In this document: positions 36,531 to 49,487 of the stretch, piece after piece
Layout of the letters: each line of letters opens with the position of its first letter
How positions within the stretch are numbered: position 1 is the stretch's first letter
Origin: Brugia malayi
Lineage: Eukaryota; Nematoda; Chromadorea; Rhabditida; Onchocercidae
Length of the DNA: 64,000 nucleotides
Direction: 5' to 3'
Assembly (NCBI RefSeq): GCF_000002995.4
Contig: NW_025062479.1
Location: 15,930,721 to 15,994,720 of the forward strand
Notes under the pieces: generated by a model
Seen by the model: only the letters and a program-made list of their open reading frames with translations
Databases searched by the model: none
Told to the model about the DNA's origin: nothing
Program-made: the position numbers and the translations under genes

Positions 36531-37990
36531 AACTAGACAAAAACAATTCGAAGATTGGGTTAGATTGAAAAGCAACAAATTGTTCAAGTTCAAATCAATA
36601 AAAGAATGTAAACAATTATATTGATCTGCTACGTAATATGCCATGTATGCCCGTTCACACTGCATAAATTCTCACATATTTGGCAATACCATGAACCTTT
36701 ATTAGTTATCAGAACTTACCAAATAAATGAATGAAAAATTTATGTGCAACATAATGCAGATAAATTTTTCATTCGTTTCAATTTATTCCTCAGATCATTT
36801 GAATTATAAGGCGTAAAAATGTATAACTTAGATATACCATATATACATAACACCACTTATGACGATGAAGTAAAAGGCTAAAACTATGCTAATTAGGATT
36901 GAATAAGTTTGATTAATTGTTATATAATTACGTTTGTGATAGAAAATATGTTAAAGATAATTCTAAAACTAGAGATTAAAATTAGAGTATAGTAAGTAGT
37001 TAGAATAATATGGAAGTCAGAATGAAATTTTAAAAGAGAATACTAGCTGGAGAACATATTTGTATGATTAGCAGTTGTGTTTGCTACGTTGTTCATATTT
37101 TTTTCATCCTAAAAATTTTCATTTTTATTTCTCTAATTTATGTTTTTATCTCTCTCTCTCTCTCCCTCTCTCCTCATATATATATATATTGAACTATAAA
37201 TAATGATATATATGTCCAATACGCTATTTCTCTACTGAGGTTCTTGACTGTGCTCATTTCATATTTTAAGCTTTCTATAAAATTTTTCGACTAATTTAGA
37301 GTGAAATATATTATTGGCATTTAACTAATTTCAATTTTTTATTCAAAGAATTAATTTTGTGTAAATGAATGAATGAATGGATGAGTAAATGAATAAATGA
37401 ATTAATTAATAATTGATTGAGTGATTGATTGATTAATTAATTAAATAAATGAAAAATTAGAAATGAATTGAAATTTGTAAATGCATTCAATTTCTAACGG
37501 ATATAATTATATTGAATTATGTTTTTTTCAATCACATTTTTTTGTGTGAGATGTTTTAAATTAATCAAAGAATTTTTGATGGATTAATTTTTTTTTTTCT
37601 ACTGAAATTAAAAATGTCTAGCAATGTTGAATGATGTTTCGGTTATCAAAAGTATTCGTTTTATTCTTCTCAATTTATCAAATGTACTCATTTGGGGAAA
37701 CCAACAAAAACAATGGATCCACGAAGGTTTTCCTAAAATCATTTATACTAGAATTGAATTACAAAGTTACAAATTAGTATTCCTTAATGAATTTCTTCGA
37801 TAAATTTCAGAATGAACTTCTATAATATAAAAATTTACCTGATAGCCTGTAATTTTCTATTCCTAGTACAATTGCTTATTACGAAGAATTGATTAAAAAG
37901 TTGCAAATTTAAAATTTGCAATATGATAAAAGAATTTTTTAAAAATATAAACATTATTGCGTGTCGAGTTTTCATGAAATTATTTAGCAG
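36531..37990. other. Non-coding stretch with simple repeats
   Basis: AATAAA at about 36597 may end the upstream transcript. It holds a (CT)n tract followed by (TA)n at about 37150-37189, and degenerate tetranucleotides (TGAA/TGAT/TTAA) at about 37363-37450. No exon recognised. Confidence 0.55.
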
Positions 37991-38205
37991 ATGCATTACG
38001 GAAGCAATGATCAAAGCGAGGATGACACATGCGAACACTTCTTGAAGTTTTTACTTGTCAAAATTGAGGTAGAAAATTTGTATTTTATCAGAATAACAAT
38101 TTTAACAATATCAAATAGAATAATAATAACTGACAATAATAGTAATAACAATAAAAATAAAATTAATGGTAATAATAAATTATCGTTATTATTATGATTT
38201 ATTAC

Positions 38206-38257
<52 letters not shown>

Positions 38258-38870
38258 TAATATTGTTAGAAACAATATTATCTAGTTTTGTCTGTTGAAA
38301 GGCAAGATTACGTGCAAGAAAATATTAGATAGATTTTTTCTTTGTAAATTTTTAAATTCCAAATCTCACTTCGAAGCAACTGAAAAAAACAAATAAATTT
38401 TTACAGCCAAAATGAATGTTTGAATCTGATTCTATGTTCAACTTTTAATTGTCCATCTAATTTTCTTAAATCAAAAAAAAATTTTTAAAAATTAAAACTA
38501 AAATAAATAGAAGAAAGGAAAGAGTGTGAATTAGAAAAATTCCATTTCCTTCTACTTTTACAGGTACTTGAAAATGAAATAGAAAAGAAATCCAGACAAT
38601 TAATTATTAAGCAAAAATTTCCTTCAAAAGTAGTTTTTTCTCAATGATATATCAATCAGATAATTCAATCAAATTTATTCTTAATATATTTTTAAATTTA
38701 CTATATTGCATTTCATTTTTTTTCAGGCGATCCAGCACAATATCGTGAAGTTGGCAAACAATGAATATGTCAAAGCTTTTGCTATTGTTTTTCTTGTCAT
38801 AGTGTTCTTTTTCATGATTTGTTTATGTTCCACTATTTTCACTTATAAACTTTTTGAGTACTTTCATTGA
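37991..38870 (+). CDS. 73-aa single-pass membrane protein, unrecognised
   Basis: Two exons, 37991-38068 and 38727-38870 (TGA 38868-38870), joined in phase 0. The ATG follows TTTAGCAG directly, as in trans-spliced nematode genes. Residues 1-26 (MHYGSNDQSEDDTCEHFLKF...) are acidic and polar. A short amphipathic stretch (AIQHNIVKLANNEYVKAF) leads into one strong transmembrane helix at about 46-66 (AIVFLVIVFFFMICLCSTIF), and the tail is TYKLFEYFH. There is no signal peptide, so it is probably a type II or tail-proximal membrane protein. Clean splice sites, proper stop and a coherent layout argue for a real micropeptide gene; a chance pairing of two open segments remains possible. The 658-nt intron carries an (ATT)n microsatellite. 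Function unknown. Confidence 0.6.
38206..38258. repeat. (ATT)n microsatellite within the intron
   Basis: About 17 uninterrupted TTA/ATT units; preceded by AATAATAA-type imperfect repeats of the opposite polarity (38100-38190). Confidence 0.95.
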
Positions 38871-39311
38871 ATTCAAACGTGGTTTTTTCTTAAATTTATG
38901 GAAGAAAGAAGAAAAAACGAAAGTAATAAAAATTTTCAATAAATTTTTGCTTAAAATGCAAACGAAAATAATAAAACATAATCGATTCATTACAACTGAA
39001 CAAGCAAAAACAAATTAAATTAAATGCTCGTTTAATTAATAATACTGAAAATATTATACGCATTAAAGCTTTCTATTTCAACAAATATTGATCAATAAAT
39101 TTTCCTTATAATAGCAATGGAAAATAAAAAAGGGTCAATAAAATTGGTCAATAGGTCAACAAATGGTTTTGATTAATGTCACATGCAACGAGTATATCAA
39201 TGTGTTATTAATTTATATTAACTAACTAATTCCCTTTATTGATTATTAGCATTGCAAACATAACAGTAAGAGTTTATACATAGCTTTTACAAATGATATG
39301 TATGTTTCTGA

Positions 39312-39764
39312 TTCATTGTCTGACCTCACATATTCATTTATTTAAAAAAAAATTTTCAATTTTTTTTTTCTTTTACTAAAAACTTCGGCTATTTGTTTCA
39401 TTTGTACATTATATTTATGGTGTATTTATGGTGTATCTGCTATATATATATATATATATATATATATGCATGTGTGTATGTATGTATGTATGTAAGATTG
39501 TTGTTGTTGTTCAAAGTTTAACAATTCTTTATAACCGTTCGAAAAAGGACGACCAACTTTTGTTCTTCATTTCGTCCCTTCCCTCATTCTTCTTGTCTTT
39601 CACGCCCACTCGTTTTCATTTTACCTTCAAATTAATCATTTCATTCCTTTTTTTTAACCTTTCATTGTCTGACCTCACATATTCATTTATTTAAAAAAAA
39701 ATTTTCAATTTTTTTTTTCTTTTACTAAAAACTTCGGCTATTTGTTTCATTTGTACATTATATT
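39312..39764. repeat. Two identical 104-bp direct repeats flanking 245 bp of microsatellite/pyrimidine DNA
   Basis: 39312-39415 and 39661-39764 match base for base as read, offset 349, including the A9 and T10 runs. They share TTCATTGTCTGACCTCACAT at the start and TTTGTACATTATATT at the end. Each copy ends at a simple repeat: ATTTATGGTGT/(TA)n after copy 1 and (TATTA)n after copy 2. Confidence 0.9.
39441..39495. repeat. (AT)n then (GTAT)n microsatellite
   Basis: About 13 TA units followed by TGCATGTGTG and a run of TATG units. Confidence 0.9.
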
Positions 39765-39822
39765 ATATTATATTATATTATATTATATTATATTATATTA
39801 TATTATATTATATTATATTATA
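39758..39822. repeat. (TATTA)n pentanucleotide array
   Basis: About 13 perfect units of TATTA directly after the second 104-bp copy, then ATACATATATATATAA. Confidence 0.95.
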
Positions 39823-41254
39823 TACATATATATATAATTTAATTTCCAAAAAAATAAAACGAAGAAACTTCTCTTTTTATTTTATTTATTCAAATTTCCA
39901 ATAAGTTTTTAAATAGGACAGTTTTTGATGATTGAATTAATTTGACTTATATTGATAGCATTTTAAATATTTAATACACGTTAAAAAGTGAGCTAATTCT
40001 GAACTCCTTTTGAGTGCTTATTTTTGATTTATTGAAATGGCTCATTAAGAATATTTATTAATCTAGGAATATTTCTTAGTTGAATTCTCATTTGAATATT
40101 TTCTAATTATTTCAATTGTTTCATTTGAATCGTTCCATTATGCTAAATATTACATAACTTACGTGACCTTACATAGTCATACAAATTTTTCAAGCCACAT
40201 CATAAACGCGAGAAACCGCGTTGTTAAGCTATAAATCTCATTGATTAGCGTCCTAAATTATAGCTTCCATTTTTACAATAATTGGAGAATTATTGTAATT
40301 CATTGAAATGTTACTAATTGACTATGTTGAAACGATGAATTATTCTATTGGAAAATAGAAAATTTTACTTTCTGTATCTGTTCTGTTTTAAAAAGTTTAA
40401 TCAAACAAATCAATAAGAAGAAATGTATTAAGACTGATTTAATACAATTAGTTGATAATTATCACAATATCATTGTTAGATTCAAGTAGTTACTGTTATG
40501 CCAAACTATTTTTACTTCTTATATCGCAATATATATATATATTTACTAGCCATCTCCCTTTCTTCCTGTTTATTTTATTCATAAGTTCGATCAAGTATGG
40601 GCAGGAAGAAAAAAGAAGGAAATCAAATAATGTATTTGTAGAAAGAGATAAAACGTAATTATGAAATTTTCATTCAAATGACAATCTACAAATCGATACA
40701 ACTAATATTTTAAAATTTAAGGCCATTGGGAATGCTTGGAAAATTTGGTTGACAAAAAAGAAAAGGATGTGACAGTAATAAATGAACGAATGATCTTTTT
40801 AATTTATTAATTTTTAGAAAAAAAAAAAGAAGATACAAATATAAAGATTAAATTAATGAATGTATTGAGAATTTGAAAAAAAAAAAAAAATAGGAGAATA
40901 AACGAATGGGCTGGTCAAACTTCCGTATAAAAGTTATTTGTTTAGGTCTTTAAAAAAAAATGATGAAAAATAAAAAACGAAAAGTCAATTAAAAGAAAAC
41001 AAGAAAAATGAAATCAAATAATTATTTATGAGATTCAATAAGTTTTTCCAAAATTCAAAAGAAAAATTCCAAGGCATTACTAATTAAATCTTTGAAAATA
41101 GAGTTTAATTACAAAATTTTTTAAATAATTTCATGAATTCATAAATATTCAATGCTATTTCTTGAAAAACGACTTATGTAATGAAATTAATTGCGTTCAA
41201 ACAAAATTTAATTCACATTAAGAAAAGATATTTTATTGAAATCATTGAGAATAG

Positions 41255-41285
<31 letters not shown>

Positions 41286-42488
41286 AAGAAGGACGTGCTA
41301 TCTCTCAAATATATTAAAACTTTCATTGAAGAGAGTAATAATAACATGATTGTTCATTTTAGTTGTACCATTAATATGATATGATATGTTATCACTATCA
41401 TCATTGTTGCACTTAGCACTTTGCTATTTTTTCTTCATACTTAAAAATAATCAATGCTTCCTAATTTTTTTTCTTTTTAATTTTAAAATGATTCCAGATT
41501 ATGAATTTAGTATTTGCACTTTAAAAAAATTTTATTATTCACTTGTTTTACCCTCATAATTTATAATATTACTTAATTTTGATTGAAATTCTATTATCAT
41601 TTATTGAAATAAAAGCAGTGAGAAAAAGAAGGGAGCAAAAAAGTTGAGCAAATGATAGAAGTGAAAAAAAGTGGAAAAATTATACAAAATATTATCATTA
41701 AAAAAAAAGAAAAGCAAAATAAAAACAAAAATGCATATATAATTGTGATATATATTTCTTCTCTTTTCTAACTCATTCATTCACGTTTTTTAATTAAAAT
41801 TTGCCATTACTAACTGCTATTGCTTCATTAAGCTATTATAAAATAATTTATGCGACACGAGAAAAATGAAACAAAATTTAATTACTTCACTTTTTTTGCA
41901 GCTGTTTTTTTTTTTTTTTTTAAATAAATTCCATTCACATTTTAAAATGCAATGAAACAGTGATACGATAAAATAGAAAACACTGACAAAAATCAAAGAA
42001 ATTTCGAAATGGAATAAAATCTAATTTAATGAAAGCACCAATATCAACTCTCTATTTATATATTTCATACTTCATCCTTCGTATTTTATCCTTCATTTTT
42101 TTATGCTTTATCCTTCACTTTATTAACCTTTATACTTTATCTTTCATACCTAATCCATTTCTCATCAAATATTCACTTTCCTTTTATTACAAGTAACAAT
42201 AAAAAAGAACGAAGAAAGAAAAATAATCTGCATACTTTAATCAAAAAACTATTTTATTTAACAAATTGTCATTTATTTTTTTAACAATGATATGGTAGCA
42301 ACAGCTATATCTATTTTGCTTCTTTGCTTCCTTTTTTCTTTATTTTTTCAATAATGCGCAGTTTACGGAAAAAAAAAAGAAAAAAAAAGAGTTTTGAAAT
42401 GAAAAAATCACCGTTATCATGATAAATATAACATAAATACAATTTTTTTTTAAGGAAAAAGATAAAAGCTCAGCTTTTTCTTTTCCCC

Positions 42489-42514
42489 TCTCTCTCTCTC
42501 TCTCTCTCTCTCTC
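42489..42514. repeat. (CT)n microsatellite
   Basis: An uninterrupted CT run within a wider pyrimidine-only stretch (about 42475-42535). Confidence 0.9.
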
Positions 42515-43810
42515 CCTACCTCTCCCTATATTTTTTCTTAGAAAAAGATCTTAAAATTTATTTGGCTATTTTAGCAAAATTAACAATATAATGATCCTAT
42601 ATATACATTAGTGAACATAATTATAGATAATTACAATGGAAAAATGAAATAAAATTTAGGCCTAACAAATTCTGTCATTTAATTTTACTTATTGTTACTA
42701 TGAAATTTTTTTTTTCCATTTTTTTCTTCAAACATATTTCTAAGTGAGTTAATTTTATATATTATTTATGCTTTTTTCTTTTCTTTTCTCATTTAAGGCA
42801 ATTTTAAATTTTTGTAGTTTATCTGGGAGGAAATTAATTTATCTCCCATCATTTCAATGATATGTATTGCATATGACCTTGACGAAATGTTTATAAAATG
42901 GATATTTTATTCCGTCACATCAACGTCATTTTTCCATTTTATATTGAAATCCTTCTGTCTCTCTTTCTCCCTTCTATTTTTAAGAAGAGGAATGATGAAA
43001 AGGAGGGAGACAAGGAGAGGGAGAAAGGAAAAGAGAGAGATTAGAAATGGATAAGAAGAAATAATTATTTGATAGAAATTCTTTTTAATTCGTTAAAATG
43101 ACTGATTTTATTAAAAAAAAATTTTTTTTTCCATTTTTTGGCTTTAAATGAAGTATTTTGTTATTATTTCTAAATATGTGGTATTTTTAATTAATTTACA
43201 GAAAGAAAAAAGCAGCAAAGATGATTTTGTCATTCAAAAAAAAGTAATAATAATAAATTTGCTAATTCTTTACAAATGCTCTTCAAATGATATTCTTTTT
43301 TTGTTCTACTACAATAAATAATAATTATTGAGGAAATTATTCTCGTAACTCATAATTAATGTAGGAATAAGACAATTTATCTACAAATTAACAATTAAAG
43401 ATTTGATTGAGTTGATAGATCTTTCAAATAATTTCATTTACCATTATTACTTATCAAACAAAACAAAGACTTGATTTGTATGTTCTTAAATAGTAATCGT
43501 TGTACTATTAATTAAAAATTGTTTTTAAAATAGAAATAATTTCAAAATAATTAAGTAAGATCAAATAAGGTTAGATTATCTATTCTTAATCATTAATTCA
43601 CAACAAATAAATGTGGTGTTTGTCCATTCAAATTGTATTATTATAACATATGAGATGAGCATTTGTTGGATACTTTTAAATTCTATCATATTTCCATCTT
43701 TTTTTTCCTTTCCAAATTCCTCGTTCCAATTAGCTTCGAAATTCCATTCCATCGACAGCTAAAACCAGTTCGTCAGCTACTGACAAATCGCGGTAACTAT
43801 TTCCTGCGTA

Positions 43811-43913
43811 TATGTATGTGTGTGTGTGTGTGTGTCCGTCTATTCGAGTGTGCGCCCTCATGTGTGGTGTGTGTGCGCGTTCGTGCGTCTATTCGGCGTG
43901 TGCGTGTGTGTGT
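43811..43913. repeat. GT/GC alternating purine-pyrimidine tract
   Basis: (GT)n followed by two diverged copies of a unit containing CGTCTATTCG (about 43838 and 43886) and long GTGTGTGCGCG-type runs. This is the most GC-rich patch of the neighbourhood and a candidate Z-DNA-forming sequence. Confidence 0.85.
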
Positions 43914-46900
43914 TTATCGATCAATATGATGAGGAGAGGAGGGTAGCAGCGCAGTTGGTTTCCTCATACGAAATTGATTGAAGGAAGGAGGTTATATTAA
44001 ATGAAGTAATGAGGTAAAAGTAGGTTTAGCTGGGAATTTTCTCAACTATCATAAAATTGTGGAGAAGTTTTATGCAAATAAATAATTTAAGTAGATATGA
44101 ACAAATTAATAAGTTAATATTTAATTCTTTTGATAAATAAAACAGTGGAAATCTTTTTGTATTTTACTTATGTTCTATTTTTTTTTTCTTTTTTTGTATC
44201 ATTGAAAATGATTTTTTCATTTTCTTATTTTGTTGACTTTTCGTTATTTGTAAGAATTTCCAGTCGCTTACATTTCCACATACATTTCATATTTTTAAAT
44301 TTATATGTATTTACGTAGTTCATTTACATTCTGCCTATATTTTCTATAATTGTTGAATCTTTGATTATGTTGAAATTGTAATGAAATGTAATTGTCACGT
44401 AATAACTGTTTGTTTAGTATAAATTAACTTATATTAAAAATGATACATTAATAATTCAGATTTAGAATTATTCAACATATGCGAAGTTATCTGTCACCAG
44501 TAACACAAATATAAATATATCGATGATATGAAAATACAATGAAAGCATTATCAATTGATGAAGTCATTTAAAATGCTTCGGGTAATCTTTTCACTCAGAT
44601 CTTTTATCATTATTTATCTATGATGATTATTCTTTAATCATCGATATTTCTGTTTTCTTTCACTTATCTTTAGTAAATGTCGCAGTGCAAACTCTTTAAA
44701 TTAGCCACATTATTATAATTAATTCCTTCCATCATTTAAGTAAAATATTATTACCATTTAATCAGAAAACACTCCACTATAAATGCGTTCAAGACTTCTT
44801 CGGTTTTTTTCCTGAATAATCAAGAAAATTCTACATAGAAAAATGTTTCATGGGAACTAATTTGCGACTTTATCTCTTTTATGTTTTTATTTTCGCCAGT
44901 AATAACATCTGGGCACTCTTGGTCTCTAATACAATATATTGATAGATAGGTCGAAAATCATTCCGGCAAATTAAAAATCGCTATAATTACAAAAATATAG
45001 AATTACTCCCATCTTTAATTAGGATTTCCTTTTTAGATGAGTGAGATGGAAATTTTAATTGAAAACAGAATTAATTTCATTTTAATATTCATTTATCACG
45101 CTGATATCGTAGATTGATCATCTTCTTGACATCATCAATTTTAAAATCATCTCCTTGACATCATCAGTTTTATACCTTCGAAACAATGAACTCAATTAAC
45201 CTCATCATTAATGTATTTATGAAGATGTAAAAGTTTGGTTTTTAGAAGCAAAGTTGAAATTAAAATTTTTATTGGCATAAGTTGTAATTATACACTGCGA
45301 AGCTGATTTTCAAATTCTATTTTATTTTTAATTAATTTATTTTTTTGATAATAAAAAGATCCTTTCTTATTCAAATAATTGGTTTTAAAATTATGCGAAA
45401 TATTCCGAATTTTTGTAGCTCTTCCCACTATAAAAAGAGGTTTGAAATTTGAATATACTGGAAAAAGCTTTGAAGTTTATCCAAAAAAGAAAAATAAAAG
45501 CTAGCATAATCTATGACTTTTCTTGTGCAGATGAAGAAATAGGAAGCATATCAGTAAGGGTTTTGAAATTATAAATGAGTATGTTTTGAAATTTCAGAGA
45601 TCATTTAATTTTTTTGTTCCTCTCCGTTATCAGACTATGTCCATCATTTGACGAAGAAATTTTCTCTTATAATACTTGCATCACTTTTAAATCTTTGCTA
45701 ACAATTTCATAAACAAATCGACTGCTTCACTTTACTTAACTCCATCACCTAATGTTTACGTTGAAAAGTCATTCATACCAATTGTTATTTTACTTATATA
45801 CAAAGTTATTCACTCATTTATTGATATTTAAAATGGAATTTAAAAATACATTTGTTCATTTTTGTTTAAAAACTTCCTTAATTTACATATTTCTTATAGA
45901 ATTTCAACTCTGAAGTTATGATATCGCATAGTCTTAAATAAGTTACTTTCCTTTTTTTTTCCTCTTTTTTTTCCTTTTTAGAGAGAAGAAAAAGATAGGA
46001 AAATATTTGTGGGATTTTCATGATAAACAGTTGTTAATACACCTGCTTGCTTTTAAAATCACTTCTATTACAGCAACGATATGTTTTTCATTTAAATGTT
46101 AATTTATTTCATTTCAAGTGGTATAATAACATCAATTTGCTGCTTATCAATTAGCAATAAATAGAATGGGAAATTATGGAGAGAATGAGAGGAATTTTAT
46201 CCGTATCTTTGGAAATTGTATGATTGAAGTGTTTCCATCAAATTTGACGGAATGTTTGATGAATTAAAAATCGAATAATTATTTGTTCGTAAAAAATTTC
46301 CATCCTTATCGCTTGGAAATTATATGATTTAAAAGCTGTTAAATTCAGCGGATGATTTGTTTATAAACATTTTTACATCGTCTATGTCTGATAAGCAAAC
46401 ATTGGTAAAATTGTTTTTATTTATATATAAGGCTATTGCTATCAGAGACAATGTGACTCTGCTAAAATATCGTCTAATAACCTGATACCATCTGATATCA
46501 AATGCAAATTTGATTCTAATGAAAATCCATCTTGAAACTCGTGAATATATAATTGAAATGGCAATTATTTCAAATCTTTTTTTTTTTTGATAAATATTCA
46601 AATTATTCAAATCCATTCAGTTATTATCTAAGTCTCCTGCATAAGTCATGTGTAATCTGCGTGACCTTAACATATGTTTCAAATTGTTTTTCCAAGGCAA
46701 TATCACAGCTAAAAGTTTTATTCGTTTCCGTATTCGAAAAACTAAATCGAAAGTTTTTTTAATTAAAAATTTGCACTTGATATCTAAAAGAGTAATTAAA
46801 AGCTGGTCAACTGTTTTTAATTTATCATTTTTCCTATCATTCTAACATAGCATAAAATTCCATATCCAAAGTAGCATCATTGTTTGATTAAGAGTATGAC

Positions 46901-47788
46901 TGATAATTTTATTTTTGATTTTTAATGGATTCTTTGAGGTAAGGGAAATACGTAATTGTTTACAAGAAAATTATATATTATATGAAATTGTAATAGCTAA
47001 GGCCAAGCATTTTCTCTCAAATTTTTGAAATGATCTTTTTAGGAAGTAAACATGATCCAAAGATAAATAATGTTCTATTTATGAACTAAACACATTGCGC
47101 AATCCACCACTGGTTTTATAATTTTGGGCAAACATGTTTCATTTGCATTTCCCTTAGGATCTAAAAGATATTTTGCACAAAAAGGAATTTAATCTTGTCA
47201 TCACGGATATCCTTTTTATCATAAATGATAACAAGATGACACATCTAAGCTAAGCTTCATTTCATATTCATATTAAATTACTTTCTTTCCTCTTTTCTTA
47301 ATTATTGTTTTACTCCTATTTGATAAAATGAATGAATGAGGAAATAATCAAATAACGATCAAGATTGACTTTAAGCCTTTCCACCGATATACTTTAACTA
47401 TATTTTATATTTATACTCTTTCCCTCCACTTTTTCAAGCAATACTCATTAAAATGTGCAATCTTTCTTGAAAATTTGATTTTTTTTTTTTTTTTTTTTTT
47501 TTGATTTTGATGTAATACATTCATTTTCCTTATTAGTTGGGTTGGGTAGTTAAATTTTAAAATATATCTTGTTTTAAAAAAATTTTCAACAAATTGTTTG
47601 CCGATGTTTTCAAAGGCAGGAGTGGAGAGTTTTTTTTTTTTTCCTTTTCTGTTAAATAAATAAATTTTACTACATTTAAACCGGTAATGAATTCTGCTTG
47701 CATCTTTTTTCTCTGTTTTCTCAGAGACTTTTTCGATCGAAGATTTTATGAGATTCTTTTGAGAACTGTGACTGTGTATTAGTTTTAT

Positions 47789-48115
47789 CAGCAACCATCA
47801 CTGTACTGTATTGTACAATTGTGATTCGTGTAATAGCTGATTAAACAACCATCAATATGTGTATTGTATCAGTTGTGGTTCTTACAGTAACCGATTGCTG
47901 ACCATCAGCATATGCGTACCGTACTATATGGTTGAGGTTCTTGTAGTAGTTGATTAACAAATGTCGGTATATGTATATTGTACCATACAATTATGATTGA
48001 CAACCATCGGCATAAGTATGTCAATATTAACTATATAATACGACATACCTATACTGTATTACATAATTGATTAATAGTCATTGGCGTATGTATACTCTAC
48101 TGCATACCTTATTGG
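47789..48115. repeat. Degenerate tandem array, about 55-60 bp period, about six copies
   Basis: Units share AACCATCAGCATATGTGTATTG (degenerate), then TACCATACAATTGTGATTCT-like and AGTAGCTGATTAAC. Recognisable starts lie at about 47792, 47849, 47902, 47960, 48001 and 48078. Later units are shortened and rearranged. Divergence is high, so the array is old. Confidence 0.65.
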
Positions 48116-48205
48116 TATATTTATTAAGCAGAAAAGATTTTGTATTATTTTAAAGTTTATCATATTGTTTTGCTGCTATGTTGAGGAAGATGGATAATGT
48201 AATGA

Positions 48206-48379
48206 ATGTTGAATTCTCTGAGTAAGAGAAATATCGGAATGATTGAGAAAGAGATTTTGTATGATATTGCCTTCATTACTGATAATAATCGTTGTGCCAA
48301 CAAATCTTGTTCCTTTTCCTCTGAACTTCACCTCAGGCTATATCTATTGAATGGAATGATAAAAGAAGATAAGACATGA
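48206..48379 (+). CDS. Candidate small ORF, 57 aa, unrecognised
   Basis: An ATG at 48206 follows two in-frame stops and runs 57 codons to TGA (48377-48379). The peptide MLNSLSKRNIGMIEKEILYD, continuing IAFITDNNRCANKSCSFSSE and LHLRLYLLNGMIKEDKT, has a more balanced composition than most open frames here. No signal peptide, no acceptor close to the ATG, no partner exon. It sits just after the degenerate tandem array. It could be an exon, a micropeptide or chance. Confidence 0.25.
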   Translation: MLNSLSKRNIGMIEKEILYDIAFITDNNRCANKSCSFSSELHLRLYLLNGMIKEDKT

Positions 48380-49487
48380 AAATATAACTGATTATAGCGC
48401 GTCTGTTGCAACGATGCATTACGATTTAATTATATGATATTGGTCGAATTATTTTCAAAAATTTCTATTTTTGATCATTAATTTTACACATATTAATCAA
48501 TCATATATTGCTTATAACTAATTAATTACCTCTTTTTATGTCTACATGTTTACTTACACTATATTTATGTATTACATTATCCATATTAATTCACTATTCA
48601 TAACTCATATCTTTTATGCCTATATTCATAATATTTATATTCATATCCATACCTTTGCATTATCTGTAACTTTTTATTCATATTCTATCCTCTTTTCTCG
48701 CATCATTTAATGCATCAAAGATTATTTTCATTTTGTTTGCTTATATTTGTTCAATTATTTGCTTCTTTTTTGTGCTAATGTATTCATCACATTCCTTAAT
48801 GTCTGTTATGTTATTTCCTTTCAGAATTCTTACTTTTTTCGCCTTCTGTTCTTTTTCTCTTGAACTATTCTTTCATGCTTCTTTTCGTAGAAAATATCTT
48901 TTCAAAAATTTTTCACAAATATTCATCTTTTCGTATATTTATTTCCCATTAATTTTTACATCTCATTTATTCTATCATTTATATTTAAATTAGAATTTCA
49001 TTAATATTAAACTTAGTGTATTATATGTGAATCATGGCGATACTTCTTTATCTTAACCTCCTTTTTTTTTTTCTCAATTAGAACATATCCGTATGGACTT
49101 TATGTAAATATTTTGTGTTAAAATCATAAAACTGTCTATTAAATTTACGAAAAAAAAAACGTGAAATTTTAGAACTGAAACTACCCCATCTATGATTTTT
49201 TTAGCTCTCTGAAATATGCATGATTTATTTCATACGCAATATATATGTTTTATTTACTTATTTTATTGTTATTGTAAACATTAATGAGAAATAGGTTATG
49301 TTCCATTCGTTTCATTTTATAAATTTTAGAGAATTTTGAAACATAAGATATTGATATTTTCCTTTTTCAGCAGCAAAAATAAATTGGCAATAATTAATTT
49401 ATTACTATGTTTCTAACAACGTGTACAGTTCTGTTCTGAATTTTTTTTACAAAAAAAAGAAAAAAAAAAATTGAAGAAACTATCCGG

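Larger units (their letters stand above)
38871..49487. other. Gene-poor 10.6-kb region
   Basis: No exon with supporting splice partners on either strand. It is dominated by AT-rich DNA, pyrimidine-rich stretches (for example 39550-39650, 42480-42535), microsatellites, a 104-bp duplication, a GT/GC alternating tract and a degenerate tandem array, all listed separately. Open frames of up to 127 codons (47411-47794, minus) run through poly-T tracts and look random. It may contain long upstream regulatory DNA or the 5' end of the REI-family gene. Confidence 0.5.

Noticed and set aside
37150..37189. Possible promoter CT/TA element upstream of the 73-aa gene
   Set aside because: Simple-sequence (CT)n(TA)n tracts recur throughout the window without regard to genes.
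46166..46267. 33-codon small ORF MGNYGENERNFIRIFGN...
   Set aside because: Short, no splice or trans-splice site in front, and part of the DNA is repeated at about 46310-46330.
47411..47794. 127-codon minus-strand open frame, the longest unannotated one in the gene desert
   Set aside because: It runs through two poly-T tracts (poly-Lys), is Lys/Ile/Phe-rich, has no signal peptide or domain and no splice partners.
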